Made by a program: the position numbers and the translations under genes. From positions 1-15,091 of the forward strand of contig CAZRJG010000055.1 in the NCBI GenBank assembly GCA_964600365.1: DNA of 15,091 bases, read 5' to 3'. The stretch's first letter is position 1. Each line of letters begins with the position of its first letter. The notes beneath the pieces were generated by a model. The model was not told the DNA's origin. It made no database searches and saw only the letters and a program-made list of their open reading frames with translations. Origin of the DNA: GCA-020352575 sp964600365. GTDB lineage: Bacteria; Actinomycetota; Acidimicrobiia; Spongiisociales; JAENVV01. Shown one piece after another: positions 13,155-15,091 of the stretch.

Positions 13155-13258
13155 GGCGCCGTGGACCCCGGGTCCGCGGCGCCGATTCGACTCCGGGGGG
13201 AGTCGGCACGGCTGGAAGGGCCCACATGGGGCCGGAGGACGCGGACGGGTGCACCGTC
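13155..13258 (+). promoter_or_regulatory. Structured nrdJ leader RNA: four hairpins and a competing long-range pairing
   Basis: H1: GGCGCCGTGGACC (13155-13167) pairs with GGTCCGCGGCGCC (13171-13183), 13 bp with one G-U and a CCG loop. H2: CGACTCC/GGAGTCG (13188-13194, 13199-13205) with a GGGG loop. H3: GGCCC/GGGCC (13219-13223, 13229-13233). H4: GACGG/CCGTC (13244-13248, 13254-13258). GTCCGCG (13172-13178) can instead pair with CGCGGAC (13240-13246), which would open H1 and H4 and enclose H2 and H3. H4 ends nine bases before the Shine-Dalgarno AGGAAGGG (13267-13274). No convincing B12 box is present. The stems are seen; a switching role is inferred. Confidence 0.5.
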
Positions 13259-13278
13259 GGGAGCAAAGGAAGGGTGCA

Positions 13279-15091
13279 ATGGCAGAAGGCCTGAGGATCG
13301 AGCGGCGGTTCACGACAGCGGGGGAGGACCCGTACCACTCGATCGAGTGGAGCAAGCGGGACTCCCGGATCAGCAATCCCGATGGCTCCGTGGTCTTCGA
13401 GATGATCGGTGCGGAGATCCCGGCCTCGTGGTCGCAGGTGGCTTCCGACATCATGGTGTCGAAGTACTTCCGCAAGGCAGGTGTGCCCCAGGTCGACGAC
13501 GAGGGCAACCCGCTCCTCGACGACGACGGCACCCCGGTTCTCGGCGCCGAGCAGTCCTCCAAGCAGGTGTTCGACCGACTCACCCAGACGTGGCGTTGGT
13601 GGGGCGAGACCCATGGCTACTTCGCCACCGCCGAGGACGCCCAGGCCTTCGAGGACGAGCTCAAGTACATGCTCGCCACCCAGATGGCAGCTCCCAACTC
13701 CCCACAGTGGTTCAACACCGGCATCTTCCACGCGTACGGCATCGCCGGCCCCGAGAACGGCTTCTGGCGCGCCGACAACGAGACCGGCGAGGCCACCCTC
13801 ACCGGTTCCTCCTACGAGTTCCCCCCACCCTTCGCCTGCTTCATCCAGTCCGTCGACGACGATCTCGTGAACGAGGGCGGCATCATGGACCTGTGGGTCC
13901 GCGAGGCGCGCCTGTTCAAGTTCGGCTCCGGTACCGGTACCAACTTCTCCGCGATCCGTTCCGAGGGTGAGCGACTCTCCGGCGGTGGCACGTCATCGGG
14001 CGTCATGTCGTACCTCAAGGTCGGTGACCGCGCCGCAGGGGCGATCAAGTCCGGCGGCACCACCCGCAGGGCAGCCAAGATGGTCGTCCTCGACCTCGAT
14101 CACCCCGAGGTGGAGGACTTCATCGCCTGGAAGAAGGTCGAGGAGGACAAGGCCCGAATCCTCATCGAGAAGGGCGGATTCCCCGCCGACTTCAACGGAG
14201 AGGCCTACGCAACGGTCGCCGGCCAGAACTCGAACAACTCCGTGCGCGCCTCCAATGAGTTCATGCAGGCCGTCATCGACGACGCCGACTGGCACCTCAC
14301 CGAGCGGACCTCGGGTGCGGTGACGAAGACCCTGAAGGCCCGTGACCTGTGGCGCTCCATCGCAGATGCTGCGTGGGCGTGCGCCGATCCGGGCATGCAG
14401 TTCCACACCACCATCAACCAGTGGCACACGTGCGCGAATGACGGTGAGATCCGCGCGTCGAATCCTTGCTCTGAGTACATGTTCCTCGACGACACGGCGT
14501 GCAACCTCGCCTCCCTGAACCTCGTCACCTTCATCGACGAGTCCGGCGACATCGACATCGATGCGTACCGCCACGGGATCCGCCTGTGGACGATGGTCCT
14601 CGAGATCTCGGTCACGATGGGCCAGCTCCCCTCCAAGGAGATCGCAGAGCGCACCTGGGCCTACCGCACGCTCGGCCTCGGATACGCCAACCTCGGCTCG
14701 CTCCTCATGCGACGGGGCCTCCCCTACGACTCCGACGAGGGTCGGGCGATCGCAGGGGCCCTCACGGCGATCCTCACCGGGCACTCGTATGCGACCTCGG
14801 CAGAGATCGCAGGGGTCGTCGGGGCCTTCCCCCGGTTCGAGCAGAACCGGGACTCCATGATCCGTGTGATCGAGAACCACAGGCGGGCCGCCTACAACGT
14901 GGACCAGTCCGAGTACGACGCCCTCGACGGCGCCGTCATGGGCATCGATGCCGACGCCTGCCCCGTCCCGCTCGTGGAGGCGGCCCGCGCATCGTGGGAC
15001 CTCGCCCTCGACTGGGGCAAGGAGAACGGCTACCGCAACGCCCAGGCGACGGTGCTCGCCCCGACCGGGACGATCGGTCTCCTCATGGACT
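13279..15091 (+). CDS. nrdJ: Class II (adenosylcobalamin-dependent) ribonucleoside-diphosphate reductase NrdJ (3' end outside window)
   Basis: Makes deoxyribonucleotides from ribonucleotides with a B12-derived thiyl radical, independent of oxygen. The frame runs open from ATG 13279 to the right edge (604 codons); the rest of the ~900+ aa protein is missing. The start has a strong ribosome binding site, AGGAAGGG, four bases upstream. Visible motifs: APNSPQWFNTG (138-148), FACF with Cys187 (first redox Cys), FGSGTGTNFSAIRS (215-228), NPCSE (395-399: Asn395, radical Cys397, Glu399), ACNLASLNL with Cys408 (second redox Cys), and APTGTIG (594-600). The 11-residue spacing Cys397-Cys408 matches class II enzymes. 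No ATP-cone is obvious at the N-terminus. No intein is seen in the visible part. Control is by a consensus promoter, two NrdR boxes and a structured leader. Confidence 0.95.
   Translation, partial: MAEGLRIERRFTTAGEDPYHSIEWSKRDSRISNPDGSVVFEMIGAEIPASWSQVASDIMVSKYFRKAGVPQVDDEGNPLLDDDGTPVLGAEQSSKQVFDRLTQTWRWWGETHGYFATAEDAQAFEDELKYMLATQMAAPNSPQWFNTGIFHAYGIAGPENGFWRADNETGEATLTGSSYEFPPPFACFIQSVDDDLVNEGGIMDLWVREARLFKFGSGTGTNFSAIRSEGERLSGGGTSSGVMSYLKVGDRAAGAIKSGGTTRRAAKMVVLDLDHPEVEDFIAWKKVEEDKARILIEKGGFPADFNGEAYATVAGQNSNNSVRASNEFMQAVIDDADWHLTERTSGAVTKTLKARDLWRSIADAAWACADPGMQFHTTINQWHTCANDGEIRASNPCSEYMFLDDTACNLASLNLVTFIDESGDIDIDAYRHGIRLWTMVLEISVTMGQLPSKEIAERTWAYRTLGLGYANLGSLLMRRGLPYDSDEGRAIAGALTAILTGHSYATSAEIAGVVGAFPRFEQNRDSMIRVIENHRRAAYNVDQSEYDALDGAVMGIDADACPVPLVEAARASWDLALDWGKENGYRNAQATVLAPTGTIGLLMD

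Noticed and set aside
13140..13278. Cobalamin riboswitch upstream of nrdJ
   Set aside because: GCCGGAGGAC only weakly resembles the B12 box and no GCCACTG core was seen; structure is reported without a class.
1..15091. CRISPR arrays, tRNA/rRNA genes, insertion sequences, phage or defence islands
   Set aside because: No regularly spaced repeats, RNA-gene hallmarks, transposase or restriction/defence domains were seen on either strand.

Overview
The window is high-GC, gene-dense chromosomal DNA from an actinobacterium. Support comes from a mycothiol glycosyltransferase (MshA), a WhiB-family iron-sulfur regulator, an RsiG-like anti-sigma factor, a B12-dependent ribonucleotide reductase (NrdJ) with NrdR boxes, and several starts that look leaderless. 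The heliorhodopsin, the Thr-rich surface-protein linkers and the ACAD11-like dehydrogenase suggest a free-living, probably aquatic member of a deep-branching class such as Acidimicrobiia. The class is an inference; no rRNA gene is present.

Layout. Bases 1-1098 (minus) hold most of a class V aminotransferase / cysteine desulfurase-like enzyme that runs off the left edge. Bases 1224-6255 (plus) form one compact run of six genes: coiled-coil M23 peptidase, RsiG-like protein, asparaginase II, CelD-type GNAT, MshA and a YbjN-like protein. The last five junctions are a 12-base gap or overlaps of 4-20 bases, so this reads as one operon. Bases 6256-6550 are non-coding but dense: five DnaA-box-like 9-mers, then a promoter followed by an ~83-nt RNA candidate closed by a 10-bp helix. 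Bases 6551-9685 (minus) carry an ACAD11-like acyl-CoA dehydrogenase, a WhiB regulator, a surface-anchored CAP/SCP protein and a VOC-domain protein. A divergent 110-base gap with a perfect palindrome leads to a monocistronic heliorhodopsin (9796-10569), a strong hairpin, a large surface-anchored M64-like metallopeptidase (10626-12692) and a small lipoprotein gene with an apparent frameshift. From 13051 comes the nrdJ control region (promoter, two NrdR boxes, a leader with four hairpins and a competing pairing) and the first 604 codons of nrdJ, cut by the right edge. Both edge genes are open to the window boundary.

How the parts may work together. The plus-strand operon couples cell-wall remodelling (M23), a candidate c-di-GMP-responsive anti-sigma factor and the first step of mycothiol synthesis. 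WhiB in the next block is a second developmental/redox-type regulator. The CAP protein and the M64-like peptidase share an architecture: signal peptide, enzyme domain, Thr-rich stalk, C-terminal membrane helix and a short Arg-rich tail ending in or near RRREE.

The least explained signals are the RsiG homologue with two perfectly spaced ligand motifs, both carrying His where the described motif has Gln; the DnaA-box cluster away from dnaA; the candidate small RNA; and the nrdJ leader. All assignments were made by reading the sequence; no database search was possible.
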